In this document: positions 14,475 to 23,115 of the stretch, piece by piece | How positions within the stretch are numbered: position 1 is the first letter of the stretch | Layout of the letters: each line of letters opens with the position of its first letter | Assembly (NCBI GenBank): GCA_021325145.1 | Contig: JAJPHR010000062.1 | Location: 1 to 37,472, forward strand | Direction: 5' to 3' | Source: Verrucomicrobiota bacterium | GTDB taxonomy: Bacteria > Verrucomicrobiota > Verrucomicrobiia > Limisphaerales > Pedosphaeraceae | DNA: 37,472 bases | The notes under the pieces: model-generated | What the model was told of the DNA's origin: nothing | Seen by the model: only the letters and a program-made list of their open reading frames with translations | The model's database searches: none | Translations under genes and position numbers: made by a program

Positions 14475-14704
14475 CATGATTATGCAAGTGGTGTTGTCCA
14501 GTTTTTACCTTGAGTGGTTCGAAAGCGGCGCTGCACGCCTCACTCCAAGACCTGGGAGTCCGTTGCCTTGGGCCGGGGCGGGCTGCAGATGCCTTTGGCA
14601 CCGTCTTAACCCGCTGGCTGACATAGGGGACAAAAACGGACTTGAGCGCCAACAAAAAAACCTAACACCAAGGTCCAAATACCTGGCTTTAACGGAAAGC
14701 GCCC

Positions 14705-15631
14705 CTAGTGGGCTGGCGCTTCGTGTTCGGCTTGGGGGGCGGGTTCTCCCAGCCGATCCCGCAGGTCATCAATTTGCGTCTGCACCTGGCTGGGATAGGG
14801 CGAAACGGGTTTGAAGACTTCCAACCAGTTAATGGCTTCGGCAAGATTCCCGTGGCTTTCCTCAAGGCGGGCGAGGCTGAGCGACAGATTTGAGAGCATG
14901 AATTTGTCCGAATCAGCCAAGGGCGGCTTCCCCTGCTGCAAGTGATGCGCGCCCAGTTCCCAAAGGTTGCGGGCGCGTTCGTCATTTTGCCGGTTCTCGT
15001 GGTAGAGTCGGCCGAGTTCAAACAGAAGGGCACTGTCGCCCGGGTTGGCACGGAGTCCTGCGCGCAGGAATTCCTCCGCTTCATTCACCTTCCCCATGCG
15101 CTTGCGCAACCAGTACGAGGTGACCATGTAGGTTTCGATGCGGTTCGGATCGAGTTCCGCCGAAAGCTGCAGCCAGGGCAGGATTTCGCGAACCCCACCC
15201 GCGGGTGATTCGCCGAGATCGGCGCCCGCCTTGCTCCCTTCGGCGCCGCCTTGATCAAGGTGCGTATGCGTTGCCGGAATGAAATGGCGGTTGAACCTTT
15301 CAATGAAGTCCCGGGGTTTGCCCATGAACGCGGTTTCCTCGCCCTGGTTTTCGTCCTTCATTGCGCCGGCATCCCCAGCCATGTGCGGCGTTTGAAACGA
15401 TTCGCGGTTGTCGAAAATGGTGGGATAGAAACCGCTGTGAAAATAAGCATCCGCCTTCACGAAGAAATGATTGGCGAACATTTTGCGGCTGTCGCCCATG
15501 AGCACGCCCAGGACGTCCGTTGACCTTTGCTGCCGCCGGGCCAGCGAACGCGGATCGAGCCAGGCGGCCAGGCTGAAGCAAAGGATGAACAGCAGCACCA
15601 GGAGCAATAGTGGAGCTTTGGTCGAGCGCAT
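14705..15631 (-). CDS. TPR-containing membrane-anchored protein
   Basis: Encodes 308 residues from ATG 15629-15631 (MRSTKAPLLLLVLLFILCFS), which starts directly with a signal anchor; a longer frame upstream lies within the permease. After the anchor comes a region with ADAYFHSGFYPTIFD and FIPATHTHLDQ. Then come TPR-like helical pairs: LQLSAELDPNRIETYMVTSY, EEFLRAGLRANPGDSALLFE and RNLWELGAHHLQQGK. The C-terminus is charged and ends in His/Pro/Ala. It is the third gene of the ABC-2 operon, 7 nt after the permease stop. Perhaps an accessory protein at the periplasmic side of that transporter. I do not recognise a named family beyond TPR. Confidence 0.82.
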   Translation of the reverse strand: MRSTKAPLLLLVLLFILCFSLAAWLDPRSLARRQQRSTDVLGVLMGDSRKMFANHFFVKADAYFHSGFYPTIFDNRESFQTPHMAGDAGAMKDENQGEETAFMGKPRDFIERFNRHFIPATHTHLDQGGAEGSKAGADLGESPAGGVREILPWLQLSAELDPNRIETYMVTSYWLRKRMGKVNEAEEFLRAGLRANPGDSALLFELGRLYHENRQNDERARNLWELGAHHLQQGKPPLADSDKFMLSNLSLSLARLEESHGNLAEAINWLEVFKPVSPYPSQVQTQIDDLRDRLGEPAPQAEHEAPAH

Positions 15632-15638
15632 CAGCCGT

Positions 15639-16415
15639 TCAGTTGAGGGCCTTCCGTCGAAACAGCAGGCACGCGCCCGCCACGAAGAACGCGCCATAGA
15701 TCAACGCATACAAAACGGCGGCGCCGTAATACGGCCAGGCGATGATGGACCAGTTATGAATGATGAGATCCCGCACGTCGAAAATTTCCAGATGCGGAAT
15801 GGCATAGTAAAGGCCATAAATGAAGGCCTGCTGCCCGCCCCGCATGCTCAACGCCACCTGGTTGAGGTGACGCCCCACCAGCAGAATCGCCGTTGCCACC
15901 ACAAAACAGATCGTGGCGTTGGAAGACGGCGCGGCAAAGACCAGCGAACCCAGCAGAGCCATGCCGATCAAAATGCCCAGCATGAACCAGTGCAAGGTCG
16001 CTGCTTGAAAATAGTTTAGAAAGTAAAAGTGATGCTCGCGACTGACGGTGATGGCCGCGAAGAATGAGTAGAAGCAGACGAGCGCAATGCCACAGGCCAG
16101 CCAGCAGCCGAGGAATTTGCCGATGAGCAGTTCGCCGCGGGAAATCGGCTTGGCCAGCAGGGGAAAGATCGTCCGATTTTCGCGTTCCGACGGCATCTGC
16201 CGCGCGATGGTCGTGATCGCAATGACCAGCGATGAAATCCAGATCAATAACAAACACAACTCCTTCAGGTAGCGGACGATTTTGTCGTCGTTGAAAAATG
16301 TGACTGATCCCATTACTCCCGTAATCAGCACCGTGAGGATCAGGAGGACATAGAAGTCCTTGCGACGATACATTTCCTTGATGACGATGCCGGCGACGGC
16401 AAACACGTTATTCAT
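15639..16415 (-). CDS. ABC-2 type transporter permease
   Basis: Encodes 258 residues from ATG 16413-16415, whose ATGA overlaps the stop of the ATPase gene, a sign of translational coupling. Six membrane helices can be seen. The cytoplasmic motif MPSERENRTIFPLLAKPISRGE between helices two and three is the typical ABC-2 coupling segment, as in NosY/GldF-like permeases. It acts with the ATPase encoded just upstream and with the TPR protein encoded just downstream. The substrate cannot be read from sequence. Export of a lipid, polymer or small molecule is typical of the family. Confidence 0.9.
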   Translation of the reverse strand: MNNVFAVAGIVIKEMYRRKDFYVLLILTVLITGVMGSVTFFNDDKIVRYLKELCLLLIWISSLVIAITTIARQMPSERENRTIFPLLAKPISRGELLIGKFLGCWLACGIALVCFYSFFAAITVSREHHFYFLNYFQAATLHWFMLGILIGMALLGSLVFAAPSSNATICFVVATAILLVGRHLNQVALSMRGGQQAFIYGLYYAIPHLEIFDVRDLIIHNWSIIAWPYYGAAVLYALIYGAFFVAGACLLFRRKALN

Positions 16416-17167
16416 ACGGCTCGGTATCCAATGACTTTGAGAAAGAGTTGTTCGAGGTTGCATTGATGCTGGTGGATGAGGTCATCGACGGAGCCTTCCA
16501 CCTTGAGTTCGCCCTGATGCAAGATCGCAACGCGGTCGCAGACCGTCTCGACTTCACCCAACTCGTGCGAGGAAAAGAACACCGTGCGTCCCTCGCCTTT
16601 CAGGCGCTGGATGATCTCGCGCACCTTCATGCGACCAATGGGATCAAGGCCGCTGGTGGGTTCATCGAGAATCAGGAGGTCGGGGTTGTTGATCAATGCC
16701 TGGGCGAGGCCAACGCGCTGTTGCATGCCCTTCGAATAGGTTTTGATGGGCCGTTTGCGCGCGGCTTCCAACTCGACGAGCTTCAGCACGGAATCGATGC
16801 GAGCTTCCCGTTCGGCTTTGGGAATGCGAAACAGCTTGGCATAAAAACGCAGCAATTCCTCGGCGGTAAGGAATTTGTAATAGTAAGTCAGTTCGGGGAG
16901 GTACCCGAGGCGCTGGCGCGCGATCGTTTCACGCACATCCACGCCGAAGATGCGGGCGGTGCCGCTCGTGGCGTTCACGAAGCCGAGCAGGACGTTCATG
17001 GTGGTGGTCTTGCCGGCGCCGTTCGGGCCAAGGAAGCCAAACACCTCGCCGCGTGAAACCGACAGCGTCAGGCCATTAACCGCCAATTTGGTACGCTGCC
17101 CCACTTCCTTGGAGCGATATTCCACGCGCAAATTTTCGATTTTCAAAACCGCGTTCATATCATTCAT
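16412..17167 (-). CDS. ABC-2 type transporter ATPase
   Basis: Encodes 251 residues from ATG 17165-17167. Walker A is GPNGAGKTT (about 48-56), the Q-loop region reads LGYLPELTYYYKFLTAEELL, the signature is YSKGMQQRVGLAQAL, Walker B is LLILDEPTSGLDP, and the H-loop is FFSSHELGEVE. These are the marks of the CcmA/NodI/GldA subfamily of single-domain ATPases that pair with ABC-2 permeases. Its TGA stop overlaps the permease ATG. The operon is ATPase, permease, TPR protein. No promoter is evident in the 360-bp region upstream. Confidence 0.93.
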   Translation of the reverse strand: MNDMNAVLKIENLRVEYRSKEVGQRTKLAVNGLTLSVSRGEVFGFLGPNGAGKTTTMNVLLGFVNATSGTARIFGVDVRETIARQRLGYLPELTYYYKFLTAEELLRFYAKLFRIPKAEREARIDSVLKLVELEAARKRPIKTYSKGMQQRVGLAQALINNPDLLILDEPTSGLDPIGRMKVREIIQRLKGEGRTVFFSSHELGEVETVCDRVAILHQGELKVEGSVDDLIHQHQCNLEQLFLKVIGYRAV

Positions 17168-17527
17168 TCAGGTTTAAACAGCGCGCGACTTGCAACCGCC
17201 AACCACCGGCTGTGGCTAAAATTGAGACAGTGGATGCAATCGCCGGGATGACAGCCAAGCCCGTCCCCAAGCAAGGCTTGGAAAGACAGCCTGCCAGCCC
17301 CCGCGCTGGCCCGTTAATCAAGCATCTTGCCATATCAAAAGGATACGAAATCAAGTTCTCGATCACTGCAGGGTAGAAATAGCAATGTGCATGCCACGAG
17401 CGGGAAACTCAGGGGGGGATTAAAGGACTTGCCAAGCCTGATTTCGTCCTCACTGGTGGCCGTGGCTCCTGGAATCTTCAATTAGAGCCTTTAATCCCCG
17501 CATCGGCTTCAAGTATAAAGGTTCAGC
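17168..17527. other. 360-bp divergent intergenic region with inverted repeats
   Basis: This gap separates the minus-strand ABC-2 operon from the plus-strand SGNH genes. It holds a short palindrome CCAAGCC/GGCTTGG near 17252-17283 and a wider pair, GGGGATTAAAGG (17415-17426) and CCTTTAATCCCC (17488-17499), perfect over 12 bp with 61 nt between. No gene or confident promoter was found. Confidence 0.5.
17415..17499. repeat. Inverted repeat upstream of the first SGNH gene
   Basis: Perfect 12-bp arms at 17415-17426 and 17488-17499 bracket 61 nt. The right arm ends 28 nt before the GTG start of the first SGNH gene. It could be the ends of a small miniature element or a regulatory pair; sequence alone does not decide. 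Confidence 0.45.
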
Positions 17528-18616
17528 GTGGCTGAAAATGAAGCACTGGGACTGTTTGTTGCCCTGCCCTGTTTGATGGCGGGGCTGCTGCTGTGGCTTC
17601 GCCGACACCTCAAAAGGCGCGCTGCCCCGGCTCGCTGGCCTCACGTCCTGCTTGCGAATTTGCTTTCACTGGCCCTGCTGCTGGCCCTGGCGACCCTGGC
17701 TGGTGAAATTTATTTTCGATTCATTTATGATTCCACGGACTCGCTGCTCTATACCAAGGTGAGCCGGCGATGGATGCAGCGTTACTGGCACGACAACGGC
17801 AACCAGCTCCGCGATAATGTGAATTATCAACGCCAGATCCCGCCAGGCAAGCGGCGCATCACGTTCGTGGGAGACTCGTTTACGGCGGGACACGGCATCA
17901 AGAACGTGGAGGACCGGTTTGTCAACCGGCTGCGGCGCGCCCATCCGGATTGGGACATACACATGCTGGCCAAGCCGGGATTCGACACAGGGGACGAGTT
18001 GACGTGTTTGGATTTTGTGCTGACCAATCATTGGCAAATTGATCAGGTGGTGCTGGTCTATTGCTTGAACGACATCTCGGACTTGATGCCCCAGCGTTAT
18101 GAAGCCTTCCAGCGGGTCAACGCGCAAATCGAGCAAAGCAGTTGGCTGGTGCAAAACAGTTATCTGATGAACATCATCGCTCACCGGATCAATCTGCGAC
18201 GGAATCCTTTCATGAGCGGCTACTATGATCTGGTTCGCGACGGGTATCGTGGCCCCATGTGGGAGGAGCAGAAGGAACGGCTCACGGCCTTTCGGGACAT
18301 GGTGGAATCCCACGGCGGGCGGCTTTCGGTCGTGACCTTCCCATTTCTGAACGATCTTGGGCCGAATTATGGATATCAATTCGTTCACGACGAGCTTGAC
18401 CAGTTCTGGCGCGGACTCCATGTCCCCCACCTTGATTTGCTGGCTCTTTACCGGCAATACACGCCGGAAAAAATCACAGTGAACCGGCTGGATGCGCACC
18501 CAAATGAATTCGCGCACGCGATAGCAACGCCGGTCATTGGGAAGTTTCTGGAAGCGCAACTCGCGATCAAGCCGGACACCCAGGGCAGTGCGGTTGGGCA
18601 TTCAATAACGCCGTAA
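17528..18616 (+). CDS. Membrane-anchored SGNH/GDSL hydrolase (tandem copy 1)
   Basis: Encodes 362 residues from GTG 17528. Two hydrophobic helices lie at about 8-24 and 38-60, with basic residues between. The SGNH domain follows: block I VGDSFTAGHG with nucleophile Ser117, block III YCLND with Asn181, and block V DAHPNEFAH with Asp322 and His324. It is thus a likely esterase or acetylhydrolase acting on a periplasmic or envelope substrate, perhaps a polysaccharide O-acyl group; the substrate is inference. The next gene is a close paralog of the same length and order. No glycan-synthesis genes are nearby to name a pathway. Confidence 0.85.
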   Translation: MAENEALGLFVALPCLMAGLLLWLRRHLKRRAAPARWPHVLLANLLSLALLLALATLAGEIYFRFIYDSTDSLLYTKVSRRWMQRYWHDNGNQLRDNVNYQRQIPPGKRRITFVGDSFTAGHGIKNVEDRFVNRLRRAHPDWDIHMLAKPGFDTGDELTCLDFVLTNHWQIDQVVLVYCLNDISDLMPQRYEAFQRVNAQIEQSSWLVQNSYLMNIIAHRINLRRNPFMSGYYDLVRDGYRGPMWEEQKERLTAFRDMVESHGGRLSVVTFPFLNDLGPNYGYQFVHDELDQFWRGLHVPHLDLLALYRQYTPEKITVNRLDAHPNEFAHAIATPVIGKFLEAQLAIKPDTQGSAVGHSITP

Positions 18617-18685
18617 TGGGCCGAGGACGCATCTCAGCGTTGCCCTTGCTGGCAAGGAAGGGACATCGCGCCGCACTCGGCGGCG

Positions 18686-18708
18686 GGGACGGCGCAACGC
18701 GCCATCCC
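18686..18708. repeat. REP-like hairpin between the SGNH copies
   Basis: Arms GGGACGGCGC and GCGCCATCCC pair over 10 bp with one G-T and a 3-nt loop. A CTTGCTGGCAAG palindrome lies nearby at about 18646-18657. Both sit in the 187-nt gap between the tandem SGNH genes and look like a dispersed REP family rather than a terminator. Confidence 0.45.
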
Positions 18709-18803
18709 TGCCAAGGACATGATGACAGTGTTGCGATGCACCCCAAGCCATTTCAATTTAACTCCAGCCTTGATACCAAGGCAGCGTCACGTAAAGTTCG
18801 CCG

Positions 18804-19862
18804 GTGGCCGAGAACATCGTGCTGGGGTTGTTTATTGTCCTGCCGGGTTTGATGGCGGGGCTGTTGCTGTTGCTCCGTCTGCAGTTGAAACGGCGCGCTG
18901 CTCCGACGCGGTGGCATCACGTGCTGCTCGCGAATCTCCTTGCGCTGGGCTTCCTGGTGACGCTGGCAGCCCTGGCTGGCGAAATCTATTTTCGATTCAT
19001 CTACGACTCCACGGATTCGCTGCTCTACACGAAGGTGAGCCAGCGATGGATGCAGCGTTATTGGCACGAGAACCGCAATGCGTTCCGAGATAACGAGGTT
19101 TACTATCGCGAGCTGCTGCCCGGGCGGCGGCGCATCTCTTTCGTGGGAGATTCCTTCACCGCCGGGCACGGCATCAAGAACGAGGAGGATAGATTCGTCA
19201 ACATCCTGCGGCGCGCTCACCCGGATTGGGACATCTACATACTGGCCAAGCTGGGATACGACACCGGCGATGAATTGAACCTTTTGGACTATCTATTGAA
19301 GAGCCACTGGCAGATCGATCAAGTGGTGCTGGTGTACTGCTTGAACGACATCTCGGACTTGATGCCGGAACGTTTGGAGGCTTTTCGACGCCTCAACACG
19401 CAGATCGAGCAAAGCAGTTGGCTGGTAAAAAACAGTTACCTTGTCAATACGGTGGCCCATCGGATCAACCTGCGGCGAAACCCGTTCATGCGGGGTTATT
19501 ATGACATGGTTCTCGAAGGTTACCGCGGCCCGCTATGGGAGAAACAAAAGCAGCGCCTCCTGGCGTTTCGGGATTTGGTGGAATCCCACGGCGGCAGACT
19601 GGCGGTGGTGACCTTCCCGTTCATGCAAGATCTTGGACCGAATTACAAATACCAGTTCGTCCATGACCAACTTGACGAGTTCTGGCGCGCCGCCCATGTT
19701 CCCCACCTCGACTTGCTGGCCGTGTACCGGCCCTACCCGCCGGCCAAACTTACGGTAAACCGGCTCGACGCGCATCCGAACGAGTATGCCCACGCGCTGG
19801 CCACGCCTGTAATCGATGCGTTCCTGGAAAAGCAATTATCGGTTAAGAGCCTATCTCGGTAG
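18804..19862 (+). CDS. Membrane-anchored SGNH/GDSL hydrolase (tandem copy 2)
   Basis: Encodes 352 residues from GTG 18804, with the same MAEN-x2-LGLF start as copy 1. By eye the two proteins are about three-quarters identical over their whole length, including the two N-terminal helices. Catalytic blocks are intact: VGDSFTAGHG, YCLND and DAHPNEYAH. Differences cluster in the linker after the second helix and at the C-terminus. The last codons and the TAG stop lie inside a dispersed repeat (19840-19893), so the C-terminal end VKSLSR is repeat-encoded and copy 2 is shorter than copy 1. The duplication looks functional on both sides, since both frames are open and all catalytic residues remain. 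Confidence 0.85.
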   Translation: MAENIVLGLFIVLPGLMAGLLLLLRLQLKRRAAPTRWHHVLLANLLALGFLVTLAALAGEIYFRFIYDSTDSLLYTKVSQRWMQRYWHENRNAFRDNEVYYRELLPGRRRISFVGDSFTAGHGIKNEEDRFVNILRRAHPDWDIYILAKLGYDTGDELNLLDYLLKSHWQIDQVVLVYCLNDISDLMPERLEAFRRLNTQIEQSSWLVKNSYLVNTVAHRINLRRNPFMRGYYDMVLEGYRGPLWEKQKQRLLAFRDLVESHGGRLAVVTFPFMQDLGPNYKYQFVHDQLDEFWRAAHVPHLDLLAVYRPYPPAKLTVNRLDAHPNEYAHALATPVIDAFLEKQLSVKSLSR

Positions 19863-19893
19863 GGCGCGTCACTCCGTGCGCGCCGACGGCGGG
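19840..19893. repeat. 54-bp dispersed repeat, copy 1
   Basis: It is identical at 53 of 54 positions to 31191-31244. It contains GGCGCG/CGCGCC arms and supplies the stop codon of SGNH copy 2. It runs into a hairpin GGCGGGCAG-AGAA-CTGCCCGCC (19887-19908), and an outer pair TAGGGCG/CGCCCTA encloses both. The two-hairpin repeat copy B follows at once. Confidence 0.75.
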
Positions 19894-19908
19894 CAGAGAA
19901 CTGCCCGC
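19887..19908. terminator. Strong GC hairpin after SGNH copy 2
   Basis: A perfect 9-bp stem GGCGGGCAG/CTGCCCGCC closes an AGAA loop 25 nt after the SGNH stop. It lacks a T-tract, so it may act as a Rho-dependent or bidirectional stabilising hairpin, or just be part of the repeat. Confidence 0.35.
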
Positions 19909-19917
19909 CCTAAACAG

Positions 19918-20023
19918 AGTCCCCGCCTTCCGGCGGCAAGGCTTCCGCAAGCATGCTGAGTTGGAGAAACTTTAACAAGCAACTGGCACGATGGAGCCCG
20001 CAACCGGCTAAAGCCGGGACTCC
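19918..20023. repeat. Two-hairpin dispersed repeat, copy B
   Basis: It carries CCGCCTTCCGGCGG (19923-19936), the linker words AAACTTTAAC and GGCACGATG, and AACCGGCTAAAGCCGGGACTCC-like sequence to 20023. Order and spacing match copy A at 10167-10265. It fills the space between SGNH copy 2 and the 3' end of secA. Confidence 0.65.
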
Positions 20024-20037
20024 GAACTCTGCCAATT

Positions 20038-23000
20038 CTACTTCCCGCAGCAATGTTTGTATTTCTTACCGCTCTTGCAGGGACAGGGATCGTTGCGGCC
20101 GACTTTGGGACCCGAGCGCACCGGCTTGGCCTTCTCCTTGTCCATTGCGGCGTTGGCTTCGGATACGATGTCGCTGCCACCGGTTGGCGGTTTTTGGGTC
20201 GTCCCGGTCTGGGTTCCGTCGAACGCGCTCGTGTTGTCATGCAACGTCTTGGGCGGCACATTGCGCAGGAATTGCTCGAAAGCCAGCAGACTGGAGGCGC
20301 TGCGGAAGATGTTATGGCAGATCTCGGTCTTGATGTTGATCATCAACTCGTCGAAGATCTTGTACGCTTCAGCCTTGTATTCGATCAGCGGATCACGCTG
20401 GCCGTACTGGCGCAGGCCGATGCTGTAACGGAGGCTGTCCATTTCATACAAGTGCTCCTGCCACAATTTGTCGATGGCGCTGAGGATCGTGTATCGCTCC
20501 ACCGCTTTGAGCGCCTCGGCATTTTCGAAATCCACCTTGAGCTTGTAGGCCTTGTGAACGCTCTCGGAAATGAAGTTGCAAACGGCGAACTGGGCCGGGC
20601 TTAAGCCGTCATAGATCGAGCCCGAAACCGGCTCTTCACGGCCACACTGAGCGGCCTTGAGGATTTCCTCCTCGGGCATCCCGAGCGGAAAGTTCAGGTT
20701 CACCCAATCGGACAAGCCGCGGATCTTCCATTCCGCCGGCTCCTGGTCCGCCGAGGTGAATTCCTCGACCTTTTGAATGACGACCTCCTCCATGATGTCC
20801 ATCAAGCGGTCCCGGACATCGTCGGAGCGGATGATCTCGTTGCGGAAGCCATAAATGACTTCACGCTGCTTGTTCATCACATCATCGTACTCGAGCGTGC
20901 GCTTGCGAATCTGGAAATTGTGCGCCTCGACGCGCTCCTGCGCCTTGCCGATGGACCGGTTCAGGAGGGGATGCTCCAATTCCTGTCCTTCTTCCAGCCC
21001 CATTTTCTCCATGTACTTGACGATGCGCTCGCCGCCGAACAACCGCATCAGGTCGTCCTCAAGCGAGATGAAGAAGTGCGAGGAGCCGGGATCGCCCTGG
21101 CGCGCGCAACGGCCGCGCAACTGCCGGTCAATGCGCCGCGACTCATGCCGCTCCGTGCCGATGACATGCAACCCGCCCAGGTCGGCGACGCCGGTGCCAA
21201 GTTTGATGTCGGTGCCGCGGCCAGCCATGTTCGTGGCGATCGTCACGGAGCCGCGCTGGCCGGCTCGGGTCACAATTTCCGCTTCCTGTTGGTGGTACTT
21301 GGCGTTGAGAACGGAATGAATGATTCCCGCCTTCTTCAACATCCGGGAAAGCAACTCGCTCACTTCGACTGAAATCGTGCCGACCAGGATCGGGCGCCCT
21401 TCCTGATGAACCGCCTGGATTTCCGCGACGGCAGCGCCGTATTTCTCGCGCTTGGTTTTATACACCGAGTCGTTCTTGTCCTTGCGCGCGACGGGCCGAT
21501 TCGTGGGAATGACCGCCACACCCAGTTTGTAAATGTCAAAAAACTCGGCGGACTCGGTTTCGGCAGTGCCGGTCATGCCGGCCAGTTTATGGTAAAGGCG
21601 AAAATAGTTCTGGATGGTGATGGTGGCCAGTGTCTGGGTTTCGCGTTCGATCTCAACGCCTTCCTTCGCTTCCACAGCCTGATGGAGACCGTCGCTCCAG
21701 CGCCGTCCGGTCATCAGGCGCCCGGTGTTTTCATCCACGATGATCACCTTGTTGTCCTGCACGACGTATTGCACGTCCTTGAGATACAAGCTGTAAGCTT
21801 TGAGCAATTGAGAAATCGAATGGATGCTTTGCGCCTTGGTTTCGAATTCCTGCTGGAGCTTGGCCTTCATTTCCAGGCGCTTGCGCGGGTCCTGTTCCGA
21901 GCCGGTATCGATCTCGTGCAACATGGTGCCCAAATCCGGCAGCACAAATGCATCCGGGTCCTTCGGACTCATGAAATTCCGCCCCTTCTCGGTCAGGTCG
22001 GCATCATGGCTCTTCTCATCGATGGCGAAAAACAATTCTTCCTTCTCCGAATAAAGTTCCTTCTTGGACTGGTCTCCGTGCAATTCCAACTCGGCCCGGT
22101 TCATCATCCGCAAATTGGCGGGGTCCTCGAGCATCTTAAGCAGCTCCTCCGAAGTTGGCTGACCCAGCTTCACGCGGTAGAGAAGCAAACCGATCTCCCG
22201 TTCGAGCGCATCCGGGTTCGAGGGATTCGAACCATCTTCGGGGTTGAGCTTCTTGAGCAGCGCCTCCGCCTCGGAGATGAAGCGCCGGCAAAGCTTTTGC
22301 TGGGCGAACACCAGCGATTCGACCTGCGGCTTGAATTGCCCGTACTGGTTGTTGACGTTGATGACGGATGGGCCGCTGATGATCAGCGGCGTCCGCGCTT
22401 CATCGATCAGGATCGAGTCCACTTCATCGACGATCGCAAAATAATGACCGCGCTGTACCTGTTCCTCCTTGCGCTGGGCCATGCCGTTGTCGCGCAGGTA
22501 ATCAAAGCCGAACTCCGCGTTCGTGCCGTAGGTGATGTCGCAATTGTATTGCTCGCGGCGCACTGCGGGACTTTGGTCGTGGAGAATGCACCCGACGGTC
22601 AGCCCCAGGAACTTATAAACCGCGCCCATCCATTCACCGTCGCGGGCGGCGAGGTAATCGTTCACGGTCACGACGTGAACGCCGCGCCCGGTGAGGGCGT
22701 TCAGATAAACGGGCAGCGTGGCGACCAGCGTCTTGCCTTCACCCGTCGCCATTTCCGCGATCTTGCCATTGTGCAGGCTGATGCCGCCGATGAGCTGGAC
22801 ATCGAACGGGATCATTTCCCATTTGAGCGGGTGACCCCGGACGATGATTTCGGAACCAAAGAGGCGGCGACAGGTATTTTTCACCACCGCGAAGGCTTCG
22901 GGCAGAATTTCCTTCAAGGCGGCGGCGAGTTCGACATTGTCCTCGATTTTCGACAGGCGCGCCTTCCAATCGGCGGTTTTCTGACGCAGGACATCGTCCG

Positions 23001-23115
23001 AGACTTTTTGCAGTTCAGCCTCAATCTCGTTGATCTTCGTCACCAAGGGACGAAGCCGTTTGATTTCCCGGTCATTTTTCGACCCGATGAATTTTTTGAC
23101 AATAAAATCGATCAT
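20038..23115 (-). CDS. secA: Preprotein translocase ATPase SecA
   Basis: Encodes 1025 residues. Motifs in order: Walker A MATGEGKTLVATLPV (about 120), HVVTVNDYLAARD, Walker B/DEAD DEVDSILIDEARTPLIISGP (about 231-250), the preprotein cross-linking region, TGRLMTGRRWSDGLHQAVEA, MTGTAETES, NMAGRGTDIKLG, and RIDRQLRGRCARQGDPGSS. The C-terminal tail ends in a SEC-C zinc motif, DPCPCKSGKKYKHCCGK. It is longer than the roughly 900-residue E. coli protein because of an insert at about 290-440, as in Bacteroidota-like SecA. It drives Sec-dependent export at the inner membrane. The start is ATG 23113-23115 with AGAGGA a few bases upstream. It stands alone on its strand. Confidence 0.98.
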   Translation of the reverse strand: MIDFIVKKFIGSKNDREIKRLRPLVTKINEIEAELQKVSDDVLRQKTADWKARLSKIEDNVELAAALKEILPEAFAVVKNTCRRLFGSEIIVRGHPLKWEMIPFDVQLIGGISLHNGKIAEMATGEGKTLVATLPVYLNALTGRGVHVVTVNDYLAARDGEWMGAVYKFLGLTVGCILHDQSPAVRREQYNCDITYGTNAEFGFDYLRDNGMAQRKEEQVQRGHYFAIVDEVDSILIDEARTPLIISGPSVINVNNQYGQFKPQVESLVFAQQKLCRRFISEAEALLKKLNPEDGSNPSNPDALEREIGLLLYRVKLGQPTSEELLKMLEDPANLRMMNRAELELHGDQSKKELYSEKEELFFAIDEKSHDADLTEKGRNFMSPKDPDAFVLPDLGTMLHEIDTGSEQDPRKRLEMKAKLQQEFETKAQSIHSISQLLKAYSLYLKDVQYVVQDNKVIIVDENTGRLMTGRRWSDGLHQAVEAKEGVEIERETQTLATITIQNYFRLYHKLAGMTGTAETESAEFFDIYKLGVAVIPTNRPVARKDKNDSVYKTKREKYGAAVAEIQAVHQEGRPILVGTISVEVSELLSRMLKKAGIIHSVLNAKYHQQEAEIVTRAGQRGSVTIATNMAGRGTDIKLGTGVADLGGLHVIGTERHESRRIDRQLRGRCARQGDPGSSHFFISLEDDLMRLFGGERIVKYMEKMGLEEGQELEHPLLNRSIGKAQERVEAHNFQIRKRTLEYDDVMNKQREVIYGFRNEIIRSDDVRDRLMDIMEEVVIQKVEEFTSADQEPAEWKIRGLSDWVNLNFPLGMPEEEILKAAQCGREEPVSGSIYDGLSPAQFAVCNFISESVHKAYKLKVDFENAEALKAVERYTILSAIDKLWQEHLYEMDSLRYSIGLRQYGQRDPLIEYKAEAYKIFDELMINIKTEICHNIFRSASSLLAFEQFLRNVPPKTLHDNTSAFDGTQTGTTQKPPTGGSDIVSEANAAMDKEKAKPVRSGPKVGRNDPCPCKSGKKYKHCCGK

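Noticed and set aside
20038..20120. SEC-C tail read as a separate zinc protein
   Set aside because: It is in frame with and continuous with SecA, as in most bacteria.
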